Source: Bacillota bacterium (lineage in GTDB: Bacteria > Bacillota > Clostridia > Oscillospirales > Ruminococcaceae). From it: DNA of 10,415 nucleotides. Location of the stretch: the NCBI GenBank assembly GCA_023439605.1, contig JAEXNS010000022.1:1-10415 (forward strand). The letters run 5' to 3'. The position numbers were made by a program, and so were the translations under genes. The stretch's first letter is position 1, and every line of letters starts with the position of its first letter. Positions 10,001 to 10,415 of this stretch are shown in pieces. The notes beneath the pieces were generated by a model that was given only the letters and a program-made list of their open reading frames with translations, had not been told where the DNA came from and did no database searches.

Positions 10001-10301
10001 ACTTTATTTACAAGAAGTCGGTTCAAATTCAACTATTTTAAGCAATTCGACTGAAGCCATAAGTATTCTTATAAAAAACCAATCCCAATCATTTGATATC
10101 ATAATAGTTGAATATAATATGCCCGATATAAAGGGTGAAGATCTTTATTCAGCATTAAAAGCTATACCATCAACAAAAAATATCCCTGTTTTATTTAGCT
10201 CTCATGATAATTTAAAGGAAATAAGCGAACATTTTAACTTTATAAAAAAACCATTCAATAAAGATGAATTTTTAACTTTTATTAAAAATAATTTAACTTA
10301 A
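7017..10301 (+). CDS. Soluble multi-sensor hybrid histidine kinase (PAS/GAF/PAS/PAS/GAF-HisKA-HATPase-receiver) with degenerate receiver
   Basis: This is a two-component sensor kinase of 1094 residues. No signal peptide or membrane segment is visible, so it should sense a cytoplasmic signal. Domains in order: PAS (about 8-120, with NSPIGYAYHKI and EFLEVNHSFEKLTSL); a GAF-like region (about 130-285, tentative); PAS (about 296-415); PAS (about 418-540, ending IIDITEQKK); GAF (about 550-715); HisKA with NFLANMSHEIRTPMNG and the phosphorylated His743; HATPase with the N-box NNAIKFT (Asn860), DSGIGM (892-897), FKPFTQAD and GGTGLGL (921-927). The kinase core is complete. The receiver (about 980-1093) keeps the first acidic residue (Asp985), a Ser in the Thr/Ser switch position (Ser1062) and the conserved Lys1078. 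However, the second acidic residue is Asn986 and the phosphoacceptor position reads IIIVEYNMP, with Glu1032 instead of Asp. Phosphotransfer within the protein is thus unlikely. It has its own promoter and a terminator just upstream. No response regulator gene is visible. The ligand cannot be inferred from sequence. The stop codon directly abuts a group II intron. Confidence 0.95.
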   Translation: MDEQNKINICDLTFYKSALLNSPIGYAYHKIILDNEQNPYDYEFLEVNHSFEKLTSLDKKNIIGKKASEIFSLPNYLIDVFGEISLNGGEKEFEYFSADTDKWFKIHLYSPEKGYFITHFTDTSKEHQEINDVKKLVELSEMLFQSNTQKLDMQKVANVFLSLTKSKCLIFDFLSDNNSSNFVISGDYSILDKLSFLMDTVSSVESNDIIHYENILEFCNKFNITSKLIDTKNLDIGQIVTFKIDHKNTTIGKCILIMPKNIEFINNELLDVFIRQLSLTITKKQNEQKTRKIDEKFKELFNQSCVSMIIHNKETGEIIDANKTAFEMYGFNNLEELKENKFWLESPYSKTDALKYIQKTSKNKTQQFEWLNRKKSGELFWEYITLSLIKINNEEHVLATCINITDNKITQKKLEESEARYRNLVNNIPGAVYRCKCDKNWTMEFISNEIENISLYSADDFINNKKISYSDIIYSEDQHDVEFIVNNGVENHSPYFITYRIKDKNDSIKWVNEYGQAIFNNGTLSCLEGVIIDITEQKKNEQIIEYQSKFQEVIMNMALEYINMPFVKMNTSINSSLEDMGKFVKADRVYVFEYDWKNAVCNNTYEWCAENISPQIDELQGVPNDFISEWVNSHLRGEVIHIPDVSQLPDDDGVKQTLEPQGVVSLITIPMMSENQCIGFVGFDSVKEKKIYTEKERLLLAIFANMLVNIENRYVLEKNLIQEKEKAEAANIAKSNFLANMSHEIRTPMNGILGFLQLLETTPINPKQLEYINIMKNSTDTLLTIINDILDVSKIESGKIELENISFELSSIVENSIINQSVKLKEKNLVLIKNIHPTTPKIVSGDPTRLKQILINLLNNAIKFTEQGEVYLDVYPSTNENGNNVISFSIKDSGIGMDEGTIKKLFKPFTQADNSSTRKYGGTGLGLTICKSYVELMGGKISVSSTIGKGTIFSFYIPLNSTDVIDNDNEKSYSILKNKNIMVIDNNEEFRVKSKLYLQEVGSNSTILSNSTEAISILIKNQSQSFDIIIVEYNMPDIKGEDLYSALKAIPSTKNIPVLFSSHDNLKEISEHFNFIKKPFNKDEFLTFIKNNLT

Positions 10302-10343
10302 ATCGAGTAGGAGGGAAAATTAAATAATTCCCCCGACCTCTCA
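10302..10343 (-). ncRNA. Group II intron domain VI and 3' splice site
   Basis: On the minus strand GGGGGAATT pairs with AATTTTCCC around an ATTT loop, using two G-U pairs. The 3' tail is TCCTACTCGAT. The A in CCTAC, opposite base 10308, lies 7 bases from the proposed intron end and is the natural candidate for the branch-point adenosine. The 3' exon would start with TTAAGTTAAA, the reverse complement of the last kinase codons and stop. Confidence 0.75.
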
Positions 10344-10344
10344 C

Positions 10345-10378
10345 ACCACCGTGCATACGGTTCCGTACACGGCGGTTC
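10345..10378 (-). ncRNA. Group II intron domain V (catalytic hairpin)
   Basis: On the minus strand the arms CCGCCGTGTACG and CGTATGCACGGTGG enclose a GAAC tetraloop. The distal four pairs (TACG with CGTA) are separated from the eight proximal pairs by a 2-base bulge (TG) on the 3' side, the layout typical of domain V, including one G-U pair. The CGC triad near the base of the 5' arm agrees with class C introns, which I recall using CGC rather than AGC. No compensatory loss is visible, so the catalytic domain looks intact. Confidence 0.85.
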
Positions 10379-10379
10379 C

Positions 10380-10415
10380 TTAGTTTTCACGAACTTTCAA
10401 GAAATAGCCTGTTAG
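10380..10415 (-). CDS. Possible C-terminus of the intron-encoded reverse transcriptase/maturase (partial)
   Basis: On the minus strand one frame reads LTGYFLKVREN followed by TAA at 10382-10380, two bases before domain V. Open reading frames of class C introns sit in domain IV and often end right at domain V, so the position fits. Eleven residues are too few to identify the family by sequence alone; the call rests on the intron context. Confidence 0.45.
   Translation of the reverse strand, partial: LTGYFLKVREN

Larger units (their letters stand above)
10302..10415 (-). mobile_element. Group IIC (bacterial class C) intron, 3' end only, running off the window
   Basis: Read on the minus strand, this stretch gives the end of a self-splicing group II intron. 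It contains domain V, the linker GTGTGAGAGG, a domain VI hairpin and a 3' terminus CTACTCGAT that fits the AY end rule. The core GAACCGCCGT...ACGGTGGTGTGAGAGG closely resembles what I remember of the Oceanobacillus iheyensis group IIC intron. The intron 3' boundary is best placed at 10302, because CTCGAT corresponds to 10302-10307; an uncertainty of one base remains, as the next base is also T on that strand. Its GC-rich core stands out against the AT-rich neighbourhood. The 5' part, domains I-IV and most of any reverse transcriptase lie right of the window, so whether the copy is full length or active cannot be told. Confidence 0.88.

Overview
The window is strongly AT-rich by eye, with A/T-ending codons, purine-rich Shine-Dalgarno sites and a textbook sigma-A promoter. 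Together with a single-chain, glutaminase-fused PurL of the Clostridia/Streptococcus type, this points to a low-GC Firmicute, most likely an anaerobic member of the Clostridia. No phage, plasmid or CRISPR signal was seen. The one mobile element is the 3' end of a group II intron at the right edge.

Layout. Positions 1-783 hold the C-terminal part of MtaB, the radical-SAM methylthiotransferase that modifies t6A37 in tRNA; its start lies left of the window. After a 33-base gap comes purL (817-4524), a complete FGAM synthase of about 1235 residues with a C-terminal glutaminase domain. A 68-base leader (4525-4592) contains a strong Shine-Dalgarno sequence and a hairpin. It precedes a bifunctional class A penicillin-binding protein (4593-6836), whose glycosyltransferase and transpeptidase motifs are all present. 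These three genes share a strand and have no intrinsic terminator between them, so they may be one transcript. That transcript would end at a strong bidirectional-looking terminator (6842-6872).

A new transcription unit begins with a perfect TTGACA-N17-TATAAT promoter (6946-6974). It drives a 1094-residue soluble hybrid histidine kinase (7017-10301) with PAS, probable GAF-like, PAS, PAS, GAF, HisKA, HATPase and receiver domains. The kinase core is intact, but the receiver has Glu at the phosphoacceptor Asp position and has lost one residue of the acidic pair. It therefore looks like a pseudo-receiver.

Directly after the kinase stop codon, on the minus strand, lies the 3' end of a bacterial group IIC intron. 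It shows domain VI with a candidate branch-point A, domain V with a 2-base bulge, and a short in-frame tail that may be the C-terminus of the intron-encoded reverse transcriptase. The rest of the intron is outside the window.

The first three genes are housekeeping functions (tRNA modification, purine synthesis, cell-wall synthesis) with no evident mechanistic link. I see no clear new multi-gene system. The points most worth a second look are the pseudo-receiver, the intron abutting the kinase stop codon, and the hairpin between the Shine-Dalgarno sequence and the start codon of the penicillin-binding protein gene.
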